Source of the DNA: Himantopus leucocephalus
Taxonomy: Eukaryota > Chordata > Aves > Charadriiformes > Recurvirostridae
Direction of reading: 5' to 3'
DNA: 64,000 bases
Assembly (NCBI GenBank): GCA_003993805.1
Contig: RSEF01000003.1
Span: 88,909,112-88,973,111, forward strand
Below are positions 1-13,386 of this stretch, one piece after another. The notes beneath the pieces were generated by a model. It had not been told where the DNA came from. It ran no database searches and saw only the letters and a program-made list of their open reading frames with translations. How positions within the stretch are numbered: position 1 is the stretch's first letter; the number at the start of each line of letters is the position of its first letter. The position numbers and the translations under genes are program-made.

Positions 1-3000
1 TTGCCATACACTCAACACACAAAGGCTCACTCTTCCAGACGCTGCCTCATGTTTTCTGGTGAGCTGTTGTGTGTAAATGACACGTGGCTGTGCAATATAA
101 TTTCCCTGCCCAACATTTCCTAGGAATGTTTTTCAGGATTACTTGGGGCAGGCTGAAGTCAGGGGAGTGACCTGAAGAGGTCGGTGCTGCCAGTCCTGGC
201 AAGCAGAGGACTCAAGAGGTGCAAGTCCTGCAGCAGCTCGCCAAGCCTTGGTCCGGGGCAAAGCTTGGCTTGTGAAGTAGTTAAAGAGGGAAAACATTGT
301 GTTGCTAAGCTTGATTTCTCAGCTCTGTAAAAAACCCTTTCAGAGCACACGTGTGCTGCACAGAACCCAATGACACTGTTCTTATTGGATTATATCTTGG
401 GAAGAAAAGTTAATTTAGTTCAATCTTCAAATTCCTGTTAAAGCCTTGATTTTAAGGTCAAGGTTGTAAATTTCAGTTGGAGATGGATGCAACATGGTTT
501 ACTTGTTTGTTTTTTAAATAGGGTTTGTGGTTTTATCTAATTTTAAGTCCGGAGTCTAAATCAATTTAGTCTTCCCTACGGGACAATACAGGGTCTCATC
601 TGCTCAGCTTTAGGGATTAGAGTGTCAAAGGTAAATATCTGCGTAGCTTCTGCTGAGTCCGGTTCAAGGCAGGTGCCTACCTATTGTTGAGGACGCAGAT
701 GTAAGTACCACCTTCATTCCTTTCTGTGGGAAAAACCAGGAGATCTGCTTAGTGAACTTCAGAAGTTTTCTGAGAATTATTCAGATGAGAATTGTACCAA
801 CAGGTGAGTCACAGAATAGCTTGGGGATAAGCACCACCTATTGTGCCTGCAACTCCTTTCTTCGCCCTCAGCAAATCTGATTGAGACCATTTCTGGGGAC
901 GACGTGGCAGAGTTTTGCTTTCAGGCTGTCGGAAACGAGACTCCTGCTGTCATTTCCAAGGAACTGTTTTTCTCATGGCAGTGGGTTTTTTCCAGTAGAT
1001 GTAGGGCTTTTCCTCTTTTCCGATTCGCAGATGTGGAGCAAGAGGTTCCCTTGCTGTTTTCTGGTCATCCCCTCTCATTATCCTCCTATGGCATGTCATG
1101 ACATGGCAGCTAAGCATCTCTCCTGCTCTCTGCCTCCACAGGCACAATACTTCTGCTCTGTAATTTTTAGGAAAGTGGATGATTTCTCTCCCTCCACTCT
1201 TCAAAAGCAGCATGAGTTGGAAGATGTCAGGAAGACAGGGCACAACACCCGCCCCCCCAAGTCTCCTTGGTTTTGAGCTTAGTTCTGTCCTTGGGTAATT
1301 TTCTGACCCACGCTGGGTTCCATATAGTGACATCTGTGAGCTGTGTTTTCCGGATGTTAACAGATTTGCTGCTTCTTTGTAGCACTAAAGTCAAATCAGA
1401 AGAAAGGTGACGGAGCTGTGACAACGATGGCCTGACAAGGTCTTGAGCTCCTTGTCTCATCAGCCATATCACCTTCCCCACTGCCCTCTCCCTCTCCCAC
1501 TGCAACATTTGTCTTCTCAGAATTTACTTCCTTTTTTCTATACCTGTATCTAATCTCTGTCGAATCCCTGTCTCTCTCTTTGAGTCCCTTTTCAGGTGTA
1601 GTCCCACTGAATTGTCTTCCCCCCCCTGCTTTCTCTATTTAACCGCACAAATAACAGGCATGTGCAACTTTTGATTCAAGGACAGGTTTTTATTTTAACC
1701 TCTTTTTTCTGAGCAAAGAAGAATTATGAAAGCTTTCTGCATTTGTCTGTTGATTGGTTGTCCACAGTCCTGCCCACACTGGCCCCAAACTTTTGGACGT
1801 GTGAGCTGATTTCATCCAAACTTGTCAGAAAGGTAAAGATATAAAAAAAAAGAACAAACAACCCCTACAAGCTTTGTGAAAATATTTGGTCAGGTAGAGG
1901 AGGCAGAAGGTTCATGCCCCATCAGGGGCGAAGTTGATGTGGAGTCATGTTGCTCAGACATCAGAGAGTCCAGAGGAGAGCACAATCTTGAGATACAGAT
2001 CTGCAGGAAACCAAGTTTCATCATCTCTGCTGCTTATAGAACGAGGAATTTAATTTCTCTCTCCTGAGAGAAACACTGAACTGTTCTTCTCTACTCCCAG
2101 TGTATCATTGTTGTGTTTGAACCTCTTATTTATTTTTTTATTGTATGACACTGTCAGTTATGATTAATTTAGGTTTTGTGATGCTGGTTATTGCATAGAA
2201 GGCTTCTGACTTTGACCTCTATGATGTGGAGTCTGTCACCTGGGTTTTCTTTGCTGTCTATGCTGTCATGTATCAGAGGGGAAATAATGGTGGTGGTCCT
2301 AAGTGGGAAAATAACTACTAATGGATTAGGTTGTATCAAATGGATCGTGAGACTGAGATAACCAGCCATAACAGGGCTGAGGTTCCCAACTGTAACCACA
2401 ATAAAGCTTCTGAAATTTATTGGTGGTAGAACTGAAAGTCATAACCCAGACAGGAAGGTAATGGTTAGACTCAGATTGACTATGGAATAACAGTCCCATT
2501 CTTTTTTATTTTTTTTCTTTCTCAGCTAAGAAATAAACCTTTAACATCATATCTTTTTCAAGACATCATTTGAAGACAAAAATAAGTGATTTTGTTGACA
2601 TAAAGTCTATATCCACTGAGAGCTGTATCAAAAGAGATCAAGTAGATATCTTCTTTCTGCAAAACCTAGATTAAAATCTACTGGCTGCTAGTGTCCTTCC
2701 AAATGGCAGAACGTGTTAAAAAGTAAGACTTGTTTTATTCCTTTATAAGTAAGTGAAATACGCTTCCTTTAATAAGGTCCCCAACTTGTGCTTTGGAAAA
2801 AGGTGGCAGTAAAGCTGTACTATATCAGAGTTATGGGGACACATTGCTCTGGTCCTCACTGGACAAACTTTCAGTCTGCATGATCTCAGATTTAGTAGAA
2901 CCAATAACATTTAATATCTACAATTTTCATACAGTTTTGTGGCTTTAAAATGCTGCAGTAATTACTTTATTCTGTCTCAAGATATTAATGGTAAGTTTGC

Positions 3001-5280
3001 AATACGTTGCCTATGGAAATGATTCAGCAAGAGGAGCGTGGTTGACCCCTCCCGCACAGCAACTTACTAATGACCTGGGTTTGTCTTTTACTCAGATATT
3101 TGACTTTTCTCCTGTAGCATTTTTGTAGCCAAGCTTTTTTAGCAAACCTGAAGAGATCAAGATAGAGATAGGAAGCCGGCAGTATATTAGTGGAAGAACA
3201 GGTAAATAACATGGTCAAAGCTGATAAGACAAATTAGTTGGAATAGTTTAGCTATCTTTTGAAATTTCATTTATTTTGCTGAAAACTTGTTTTGAAGAAA
3301 AAAGGTGAGACCATGTCGAAGCATCCCACTGACAGTTGTCCATGGACTTCTATGTCCATTGAAACTATTCAAACCTTTCCTAATTCTCAGAGGGAAAAAA
3401 AATAGAGAGGCAAATGGGAGGATTTCCAAGTTTCAAAACCGTTCCTTTCAGTTACAATGCAAAATTAAAATCTCAAAAGTGTTTGTGACTAAAAATCTTT
3501 AGAGCATACATCTCAGGTGAAAGTATATGGTGTTTTTGCTTACATTTCAAAACTAAATACTTTGAATATGCAAATTGTGACTTTTTTCCTCCAGTAAAAC
3601 CATACAACATTTTGAAAATGTGCATTTCCTTTTTTTTTTTTTTTTAATATGAAGAAACCGACCAGGGCTAAGTCTTTTCTACAAAAATTTTTAGCAAGTC
3701 AAGATTTGGCACTGGGTAGGTGGGAACGATTAATTGAAAAATTTCTCACCTCCTCTACAAAGAAGTCTTTGATAGCTGTGATTGCAATTAGGAATAGCAT
3801 TCTCTGAAATGGGTGAGTTGTGCTCCCTGCTCCTTTCATCTTGATCAGAATGGTTACTGCGTGCTCAGACCTTCAAACAGCCACCGCTCTCAGTTTTAAG
3901 AAAATATGACCAAATTAACTGCGTAATTTATCAAGATGTTATAAAAATTTCAATAGTAAATTTTTGAAGAACGCTTTGACATGTGGCCTCTCTGTTACAA
4001 GCTAAGTTTAATATGTTATTGAATACATGCTGAACTATTTGATGACAAGGTAATCAAAAGTTATGGATTACTTGGGACTCTGCATGGCCAGACATGTTCC
4101 CTCTTAGATAACCCTTGACAGTTTCATTATCAGCTGATAATTGCCAGCACTGCTGTAATATATCCATCTGTTTATTGGTTATTTCACATCATTGTGAGCC
4201 AAAGCCCCACTGCCCTAGCACTACCCAAAGGCAGACGCACTCTTTTTGTGTCCTGCTTGGAAAAAACCCAGAAATCTCTAGAAGAAGAGGGACAGGATCA
4301 AACAATATTGTAAAGGTCCCAGTCAAAGTGGAACCACTGAATGTGTCATTTTGTGAGTGTGCACTGTCTGAAATTTGTCTAGCTCTGGAGTTAAAATAAA
4401 TCCACCAGCAAAACACCATTTTTTACCTTAAAAACTTTTCTGGCTGTTAGCAGCCTGGATGATATTTTTTATCTCAATTTTAGCAAATGAATCAAGCTGA
4501 TACAAGAGTTTACCAACTGTTGTGCATGGTTGCTATTGCTATTGTTTATTCAGAAGGCTTGTCTCTACTCAGTGATTGTGGGAGAAGTATAAATGTATTT
4601 AAATTTGCATAACCACTAAGTTGATATGGATAGTTGTTCATACCACCTATAAATATATTAACACCCTTATATTGACATAACTGTGTCTGCCTGAGCAGGC
4701 TGCAGTAATTTAGTTAAACCAGTTTTGCTACCCAGGCAGCTATATGAAGGGGGCAAAGTAAATGCTAGATACAGAGGAGGGCAGGTAATTTCTGTCACTA
4801 CTTTGAAAACTGCTGGCTTTTCCAATCAACAGCAGATTTCTGTGAACAGAATAGGCATTCTTACAAAAACTGCAGTAAATGAGATGTCATTTTTATTGAT
4901 AATGATGCGATTTGCTCTAGAGAACTGTTTGCTGTTACAAGAGCTGCTTCAGAACTTGCCAATCCTGCCTCTATCAGCCTTACAGTTTTCTGCAGCAAAG
5001 ACATTAACTGAGTCCTATGAAGTTAATATTTAAGGATCTTGGGGATCATTCCTTCAGAAGTTTGCATGAGCTTTTATCAGTAGCAGCATTCTTTGTCAAG
5101 ATGTACTTGCAGTACAAGACAGGGATGATTTTCCCATTGGAAACAAGGAATCCTTAAATTCTTTTTTATTATACCCATGATAAAACACAATATTGCCTCA
5201 GCTTTGTGTAGGCTACATTTTCACCTCCTGGGAGCTCCTAAACCTGCAAAACAGAAAAAGTATGACACTAATTGAATTTT
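1..5280. other. Non-coding unique DNA, no gene seen
   Basis: AT-rich, mostly CpG-poor sequence with no recognisable exon or repeat family. It has a pyrimidine-rich stretch at about 1440-1640, T-rich runs at about 2500-2523 and 3630-3646, and a few frames of 60-130 codons on both strands that overlap each other and resemble no known protein. The longest (881-1276 plus, 950-1333 minus) share the same bases on opposite strands, as expected of chance open frames. I read this as intergenic or intronic DNA, though a short non-coding exon cannot be excluded by eye. Confidence 0.6.
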
Positions 5281-5830
5281 CTTGTTTCCTTTCAAGTTTC
5301 ATCATCGTGACTCCGCTTGGGCATCTGGACGTAAGTGTTTGTTCTCGCTCCTGCCAGGGGACCGACTCCGGCATGCCGTTCCTCCCTTCGCCCCCGCCTG
5401 CTTCCTCTTCGCCTCCCTCCCAGAAGTAACATTTGAGACACAGGAAAGCCATCAACACGTCCTGCTGCTCCGAGGGCCATTAGCTGTCTGTCTTTGCTCT
5501 TGGAGGTGCGTGAAATCTGCTTTCTTTCATGGGCTGGTCAGAAAGCAGCAGGCACTGGAACTGAAAGCAGCAGGAACTGGCATCTTCCAGCTGAGTCCTT
5601 TGCACCACCCAGAAAGGCAGGAGGAGGGATGTCCTCATGCTGTGTAGGTAACACAGGCGCACGCCCATGGAGGAGAAAGGACTGGTGGGAGGTGGCAGAG
5701 CCGAGGGCCACCCGCAACCAGCCTGCTCAGCTGAGACAGGGCGTTGAAATCTCGCAGCATCGGTGAACACTGGTAGAGAAGGGGAAAGGCATCCAGCTGG
5801 CATGGCTGTTCTCTCCCCGGAAGAAAAGAC
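5281..5830. other. CpG-enriched patch with exon-like segments
   Basis: This patch has visibly more CpG and higher GC than the surrounding DNA. On the plus strand a pyrimidine tract ending in CAAG at 5296 precedes a 34-base segment (5297-5330) that is followed by a strong donor-like GTAAGT at 5331. A second pyrimidine tract ending in CCCAG at 5423 precedes an 82-base segment (5424-5505) followed by GTGCGT. An AATAAA lies downstream at 5914-5919. Together these could be small exons of a non-coding transcript, but splice-like strings are common by chance and no protein is recognisable. The patch is below what I would call a classical CpG island. Confidence 0.2.
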
Positions 5831-8561
5831 TATAAATTACAGTTATGCTTTGAGAATGAATTATTGTTACCCTGTTTATCTGCCTGTTAGAGGCATTTTG
5901 TTTTTCTGCCTCTAATAAAAATATTGCTTGCTAAGCCATTTGTTTTGTATTTGCTAGTGGGGACAGTTTACCCACTGAGTCATTTGCACTGCTCATTGCG
6001 TCAGGATAACTTTGCCTGGTTTCTGGGTGAGGACTTGAACGGTGCTCTAGCAGTGATTTACCCTTAAATGTGAACCCACCTATTACTGTTTCCACTCAGG
6101 TACTGGTAGAAGGGTTACAAAATGGCTCATACCAAGGACAGTCTGGCCTGCAGTGTTTATCCAGTACCTATTCAATAGGCAATGGCTACTATCAGTCGCT
6201 GACCTCACCCAGATTCAAAGTGACAACTGGAAGGAGAAAGACTCCGTATCCTACTACCAAAGGGATGCCAGTCTGTGCTGGGGGAAGGTGTTTGGGAGAC
6301 AACCAGACCCAACACCTTGGAAGATGAGCTTCCTCTTGTGCCTCGTTCGGCTTTACCTGCAGCAAGGCCTTCAGTGAAACAGCTACGAAGAGTATGCTAA
6401 TGTCCCTGCACAGTATGACAAGAGATTTAAATCACAGATTTTTTTTTTTAATTAAATAAACAGAAGGTTGTTGAATTTCTACCAGAACTTCTAAACCTGC
6501 TTAGAATTTCAGAACCAGTTTTACACTGAAGAAAATAAATCCGACAATGAAGGAAAATATTCAAATCCTCCTCCACCACCCCAAATAAAAGCAAAGAAGA
6601 AAAAAGCGATATGTCACTTTAATATTAAAGTTAAGAGGTTTTGTTGGTGAGGAGAACTTTAAAGAAAAGAAAATGATGGGGGTGACAAATCTTTAAAGAA
6701 GGGAAAATGGAGTGCTATTTTTAAAATTCTTTTATTCTTTTCAGATTGTGGTATTTTACAGAGCCTTACAAATGACAAAGCAGCTGCTTCCCCTGTGCTT
6801 GACTGAATGCTTTCTCCACACACCACTGGGTTGGGGTTTTTTTCTTTTTGTGTCACATTGATCTTCTCTTGTTGTGCTGCCTCTAACACGCCATTAGGCG
6901 CCTCTGGCTGCCAATAGTGAGGGAGAAGATCAGGTTCTGGTGGGTAAACTGCTATTAGGCTCTTCCTGACATGACTTATAATATTATGGCCTGTGTCTAC
7001 TCTTTGAAGATATTTTGAGAGTTAGAATCACCTTATTATTAGTATTGGTTTTACTGTTTGTACTAAAGGAGTTTCTAGGGGCCCTTGTCCAGATCTGTTG
7101 TACAGATGTTGCACAAATGGATATTAAAAGGAGACACCTGCCTCTGTCTTCGAACACGTGAGACAGAAAAAAGGCCATTATTATCTCCAATTTGCAGCAC
7201 GCGCCTAAAGCTCTCCAGTGCTACACAGAAAAAAATTGAGCGATCTCTGAATAGAAGCAATATGGGCGAAGGAGGGTGATACTACATCTATCCTAAAAAC
7301 CCCACCTTCTCACAACCTCTAAGGTGAAGTGGTGTGTTAAGGCAGTAATACGAGGTACCCACAGTGGCTAATACCTGAAAATAGAGTTAATCAGTCATAT
7401 TACCAGCCTGGGATCTCTCATTCATACCAAAGATGTTGGTCGCTGCCCCTAGTTGTCCCAGAAAGTCAAGATTACCCACTCACCAGGTTTCAGGGGTACA
7501 CCAATAAAGCTCATTCTGCTCAATGCACTGCAGAGCAACCTCTGTAAACACATGCAAACCAGCTTTATGGTCCCCCCTTGGATCTTCCCTTAAAATAGCT
7601 CTCTGTCTATAATTTCTGCCAGGACATGGCGATGATGTGGCTGCTGGAGGGTGGATGCTGTTGTCTATCACACCAGTCAATACCCTCTGATGGGTTCTTA
7701 TCTGCCTGCAACAGCCTGTTGTCTCTTCACTAAGGCCATGGGTGGCTAGGGCAGCATTTCCAGTTTGCAGAGCACTTCACACATCAGAAACTTAGTAAAC
7801 GTTGGGTTTCTAAGTCCTGGGGTAATACATATATTAGTAACAAATAATAATAATAAGCAACAAGAAATCTTTCTCCAACTGCATCTCTATGCTTGCATGC
7901 TCAAATCCCCTCTCCTTGCCCACCCCCAAACACACTCAACACAGCTTGCCATATGTGGGAGCAATTTGCAGCCATTGATATTAAGGATGCCTCTCTTTAA
8001 TAATTGAAAAGAATTAGCATAATACTTGACTCATTGGGTTTCTGTGGGGAAACAGTAACCTCCAGTGGTCATTTAGAGTCCAGTCATGTTCTAACGGACT
8101 TCACTGGGAGCAGTGTTAGGTCCTTAATTTTTACCTGGCTTTAAAATTTTCCTTGAAGTCCTAAATTATACATTCATAACCAATTTCTCACACAACACAT
8201 AGCTGCTAGAACTGCACTCCTTCAAAGGTTTGTTTTGCAGTTGTTTACCTTTGCCAAGGGCCTCGAGATCCAGAAATAAAAAGTCCCAGTGAAAATGAAA
8301 AGTAACACCAATTTTTAGTGAAAAGCAAGTCTATAACTTTTTTAAGGAAACAGTGCAATTTGTGCAGTGTCTGAACTTGGCTTAGGAATGTCACCTAAGT
8401 GCTAAACACATAGATCTTTTCTTCTTTTTAAAGTGGGGGACATCCTCCAGTTAGAGGGAAGGCTAAGACTATATTCTATCCATTTTAAATTGGTTTTTTT
8501 TAAGAGGTTAGATGCTGAAGTTAGACATGCATTTAGGTGTTGCTCTATATTGACCAGTCAG
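5831..8561. other. Non-coding unique DNA, no gene seen
   Basis: Ordinary AT-rich sequence with short T and A runs (for example about 6439-6450) and a short AAT-type run near 7845. A frame of 85 codons at 6070-6327 resembles no protein family I know. A short segment at about 7175-7200 faintly recalls the MIR SINE core but is too short to call. Nothing else stands out. Confidence 0.6.
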
Positions 8562-8640
8562 CAATCATAGGAAACAGGGATGGAAGGGAGCTCGGGAGAA
8601 CTCTCAGCCTGTCTCCTTCAAGGCCAGGCTGTAGTTAAGC
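8562..8640 (-). repeat. Degenerate CR1 LINE 3' end
   Basis: Read on the plus strand, this begins with AATCATAGGAAA, then a GATGGAAGGGAGCTC block, then a stretch aligning with the position of the usual avian CR1 tail (confirmed copies are at 13387 and 63963). That is the reverse complement of a CR1 3' end, so the element lies on the minus strand. Divergence is high and only about 80 bases are recognisable, suggesting an old insertion. A 100-codon minus-strand open frame (8964-8662) lies immediately upstream in the element's direction; I cannot link it to CR1 by eye. Confidence 0.5.
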
Positions 8641-11139
8641 TATTTCAGCCTTCAGCTTCCTTCAGGCTGTAGTACCACAATACAGATGGACATTGAAGGC
8701 AGACAAATTTTTATGTCTCTTTGTGGTTCTATTTATGTTAAAGACCCCGACTGGATCCGGTGCGGTACTGGAGCTGCTGTATATTGCTGATGGTGGAAGG
8801 ATTGCAGAGACCAGCATGACTTTTCCTGTTCCTTCAGGGGATTGACAGTTACTGCCTGACAGCTCAGAGGTTGCAACCTCCAGTTGCAACACATTAATCT
8901 GGGCAAGCACAGCACAATTAGCCTTTCTGTTGTTGCGTTTGCGAGGGGGTTGAGGGTACACCACTGAATATGACTTGAGGGATCACAAGTCTTCTCCCCA
9001 GATCTTTAATTTTTATTGTCTGCTGGGTGACGTAAATTATTACCTCCATTTGATTACCGAGTACTGTGCAAGTGTGTTTGTTTATATTTATGCTCCTGGG
9101 TGGTTACTGTCGACATAACTACTGCAGACTGCTCAGAGCTTTGAGTGGGCCCAATCTGTCAAACTCAGAATCAAATATATTAAGCCCTCCTCCTCCTCCC
9201 TGGGTCATTTTTTGAGAATGTGCCACTGACAACATTTGGAGCTGCGAGAAGTTTATGGCTGTGTGTGGAAGAGTTTGATTTAGAGCTAAAGTGGCTGTGA
9301 GACATCAAAAAGAGAAGGGGAAAAAGTCTTGACATTCCTCAGGGCCACAATAGCATTGAAGGCTGCACAGGAGCATCCCACCCTCCTGCAAAATGGCCAG
9401 CCGAGCTGGCTATGCTGGCTCCTCAGATGCCTCGTGCCTAGTTAGTCCCAAGGTGGCATGGGGACTGACTATATACCTCCTATACCCTACCTACCCCAGG
9501 GTGGGATGGTTTGGGGTCCAAGGTGGTGCTCTACTCATCTGTGAATGTGGGAAACAGAAAGCAAAGTTCAGTGTGGCAATGGATGGCCAAGGAGTAATGT
9601 CCTTGAGGCCCTACTGGAGAGATTCAGCTGGAGGTGCGTGCTCCAGGGGCTGGAAAGGCAAAGGAGAGCAAGCAGAAAGAGAAGATCTTGTCCAATAGTG
9701 GATAGGTAAGATGTCTGCTCTCTTAGTTTATCCCCACCTCCTGCTCAGACAGTCATCCTCTCCTGCTTTTTGTAGAGTGTCAAGCTCTCATCTGAGGCTT
9801 GCTAAGATCCTCATTGCTGACCTCTCCCTTTCCTCCACCCATGGTGAAACTGCTTTGCCTCTGATGTGAAACCAAATTCTGCCTATGCAGGAGAGACTGC
9901 TTGGACTGAGGGCATGCATAAGAGCTCCCACCTAAATTAGCTGGTGCTTAGCCGAAGGAGGAGAAAGAAAACACTAACAAAATGAAATGAAAGAGGAGAT
10001 AGCAGATGAAAGTAAAAAAACATAGGTGGCAAGCTGTGATTAATATGGGAAAATAGGTAATGAAAAGAGGAAATTTAAAATATGAGTAATTGAAAAAGAC
10101 CATAGGCAACAATTAGACCATGAAAGATGACCATAGCCAACACAGCCAATGTTAGTTATGCTGCAGCTGGCTTGTGCTCAAGGAGAAAGCAGAAATGAAA
10201 CAGATGACATGCAAGCGCTTGTCTCTGAGTTCTGCTTTCTTTCAATTAGGGATTACTTACTATCTTTCTTCTAATGAGGACTGCAAAACGCAGTTGGGGA
10301 TTTACCGACCATTTCCATTGATTTTTGTTGTTTCTCTTGTCTTTTTTCCTCTATGGCATTGTGATAGTTATAATGTTTGACTCTCCTCAAATGGGTCATT
10401 TGCAGGAAAATTACAATATGTGCCTGTCTGAGGTACCAGCTAATTGAACACTCAGAAGACAATCAGTGATGCTCTCCGGGAAGGCAGACTATGTGCCAAA
10501 AAAAGTGAAAGATCTACTGATGAGATTCATGGGGCAGGTGAGGACATATGCCAAATTAGAGACTAGTGTCAACAAGACGTGATGCACAGGACAACGATAT
10601 TGGTTTTTTTTAAGTAGATGTGTAGTTCTCATTTGCTCTTAAGGTATAAAAATTCCTATGTCATCCTACAGGAAATTTAGGTTTCAATTCTGCCAATGTA
10701 GTAAATCCATAAGCAGATCACTGCACCAGGCAAAATTACATGTGCTTCAGTTGGTCTTCATGTAGATGACCTGTATCTATAATGTCAGGCCAAGAGAAGG
10801 TACAATTAAAATTTTTTAATGTAGTATTTTTCATAAAGTCTCAATCAGGTCTGCATTGAGGCTCCATGATACTAGATGCTGCATGAACACTGGAAATACG
10901 CCTTCATACAGGTGGTCTTTCCTTAAATTATATACATGTTGGAAACAGGCGATTGTGGAAAGAGCAACTCAGTACAATTGTACCCAAGCACTATACATTG
11001 TACCCAAGCACTTACACCTTGCAAATGGGAATAAAGCTCTGAGAATTAGCCTTTCTTTAAGGTAAATAATAACAGTCTTCTTCAAGACTGATTTGGAAAT
11101 GTACTGAAACAAACTGATTATATTCGTGTTCTGGGAAGA
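8641..11139. other. Non-coding unique DNA with a 20-base-period duplication
   Basis: There is no supported gene. The minus-strand frame 8964-8662 (100 codons) is discussed in the findings. A plus-strand frame at 9393-9698 (101 codons) resembles nothing I know. At about 10977-11012 a segment containing TACCCAAGCACT occurs twice with a period of 20 bases, a small local tandem duplication. The rest is AT-rich unique sequence. Confidence 0.55.
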
Positions 11140-11338
11140 ATCCATGACAGTGTCCATGAAACCAAATAAAAATTGTCGTGGCTACAAGGCCGTGTGTGAA
11201 AATCTCTTTGGACTGCCATAGGAGTCCTATAGANCCATGATATAATCCATGACAGTGTCCATGAAACCAAATAAAAATTGTCGTGGTTACAAAGCCGTGT
11301 GTGAAAATCTCTTTGGACTGCCATAGGAGTCCTATAGA
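11140..11338. repeat. Direct duplication split by single N (probable assembly artefact)
   Basis: Bases 11140-11233 (94 bases) recur at 11245-11338 with two substitutions, in GTGGCTAC/GTGGTTAC and AAGGCCG/AAAGCCG. Between them lie a single N at 11234 and ten further bases. The left copy ends exactly at the N. This is the pattern expected when two overlapping contigs carrying slightly different alleles are placed end to end without merging. A genuine tandem duplication is possible but would not by itself explain the N. Confidence 0.85.
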
Positions 11339-13386
11339 TTTATCAAGGCTCCTATCTCTCTTTTTTTTTAAATTGACTTCAGAATTCAGTTTCTATATAT
11401 TAATGGCCTATGTGGAACTGGTGGAAAACAGTATGTTATTATTGTATACAAGGACATACATAAATATGACTTTCTCCAGGGTTAGGAAAAATTTGTGTCT
11501 TTTCAGTCTCTGTTTAATCTTTCTGCTCTCTGCATAGTCCAATGGTAACATAAATAATATTAAAACAAAGCACTGACTCACTCTTGTCCATGTTTCTGCT
11601 TAGTTAAATTATTAATAAATGCTTAGTGCAAGACTGATTTCAGCTAACTTTAGCAGTCTGCAGTGCATACATATATATCTAATATAGCTTTTTAGGGCTG
11701 TCTTTACACTCAGTGTGGGAAAAACAATCCCGAGGAGTGATGCACATTATGAGTTGTAGGTATATTCCTTAAATGAGATGAATTATGCCCTAAAACCACT
11801 CATTTTTTTCCAGCTAGCTATGGTGCAGATGTCTTAATTTGGAGAGATGAATCTTACCCTTTGTTCAGTTTGTGTAATTTCTGTGTGTACCTGGATCATT
11901 ACTTAGGATCATGCTTAGCCTGAGGTAGCTGAGGGCACTGTTCTCCTCTCGTTTGAGGTGCTGCAGAGAGAGATCTCCCTTCATGAGCACCTGCTGACTG
12001 CTAAAATAGCCTCTGGTTTTCATGAGTGTCCTTGGTTGCTTTTTGTGAAGGCATCTAATTCTGCTCATGCTGTGTTAAATGCCTATCAGATTCAATCTTT
12101 CCAAAAATGTGGCAGAATAAAGCTTAATGTCGTGACTCAGTTTTCTCTCATCTGGGAAAAGGATTCAAGAAGCTCGGACAGTTCCTGCTGAGAGGAGCCG
12201 GAGCAGCACCTCAGGCACCGAATGGACTAGAGTTAGATAGCAAGGCGCCTCGTGATTGTAAATGAGTCCAGGGTTAAGAAATAGCTGGGAGGAGATTCTT
12301 TTTTTTTTATTTAAATGATGATTTGGTTGGAGATCTGTTAGTTCTGCCTCAGCCTCATGCCAGTGGGCCAAGTCCTTTACTGGGTGTAGCTGTTAGTAAT
12401 GTTTGCAAGGCCAGGATTTATAGACACATTTATTCTGGAGGAATCTAATCACTGCATTGCTTTCGCAAATGTAGCTGTATCAGAAGCAAACAGTGCATGA
12501 ATTATATGTCTCGGCAGGATTGATCGTGCCCTTAGGAGCTATCAGCAGCACCCAGAGAACAATTACATTCTCCTGCTCCCAATAATGAAGTACTATTTAG
12601 AAACAGAAAGTCATTATGTAAAACTTTGAGAAATGATACAATTACATTACATTACACATAATTTTGTCATAGGCCTTGCTTATTACATAAAATTTAAATG
12701 TCTTCTGAAAGGGAATTCTGTAGTGCTGATTTCCTGCTCTTGCGCTCCAAGGCACTTTGCCTTTCTGTTAAATGATGAGAGAGCTGCTTAGGGTCGGAAA
12801 TAGAATATATTCTGAAAATTTAAAAAAATTGCTTATAAAAAGAAGCTGTGTCTGAAAACAAGCAGTTATTGTATTAATTATTATTTAATTTAATATTCAA
12901 TAACCCTCTAATTTGACAGTGTCTATTTCATATTTTGGTTTATCCAGTTATTACAGCAAGAAGTAACTCAAAGAAGTGAACATAGGCATCATACTTATAA
13001 GATTATTAATTCTGTGTAGTCAGTCTGATCTCTTTGTAATTGCTTACAGATTTAAATTTAAACCTTGCATGTTCTTTTCTTTCTTTTGCATAATAGTTGG
13101 CCTTTCTTTTGCATGCTGGTTTCAACCGGTGCATGATTGAAGCTGTGTGATGGAAAGAAAAATGAGTTGTGTCAGTCTAGTTTGTGCAGTGTTCAGTGCA
13201 AAAGGTCCCAGAGCAGTGCTTTGGTGAGTGGCTGAAATATGGGACTGGGCCAGGTGCCACCCTCTGAATGGAGGTATAATCGGGCAGCAGATAGCACCAC
13301 AAATGGTCAGGGTAGATCTACTCTTACACAATCTCTCCTGCTTTATCTATAGAAAGTGAGACTTGAGGAGACAAGCTGGTAGGACA
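11339..13386. other. Non-coding AT-rich DNA, possible conserved element
   Basis: No gene is visible. Homopolymer and low-complexity stretches occur at about 11361-11369 and 12298-12309, with a short ATTAC run near 12637-12652. The block at about 12420-12720 is relatively rich in homeodomain-type AT motifs and poor in low-complexity sequence, and is a weak candidate for conserved non-coding DNA. The short open frames here are all under 80 codons. Confidence 0.5.

Noticed and set aside
7175..7200. Short MIR-core-like stretch
   Set aside because: Fewer than 25 bases fit and both flanks fail to extend the match.
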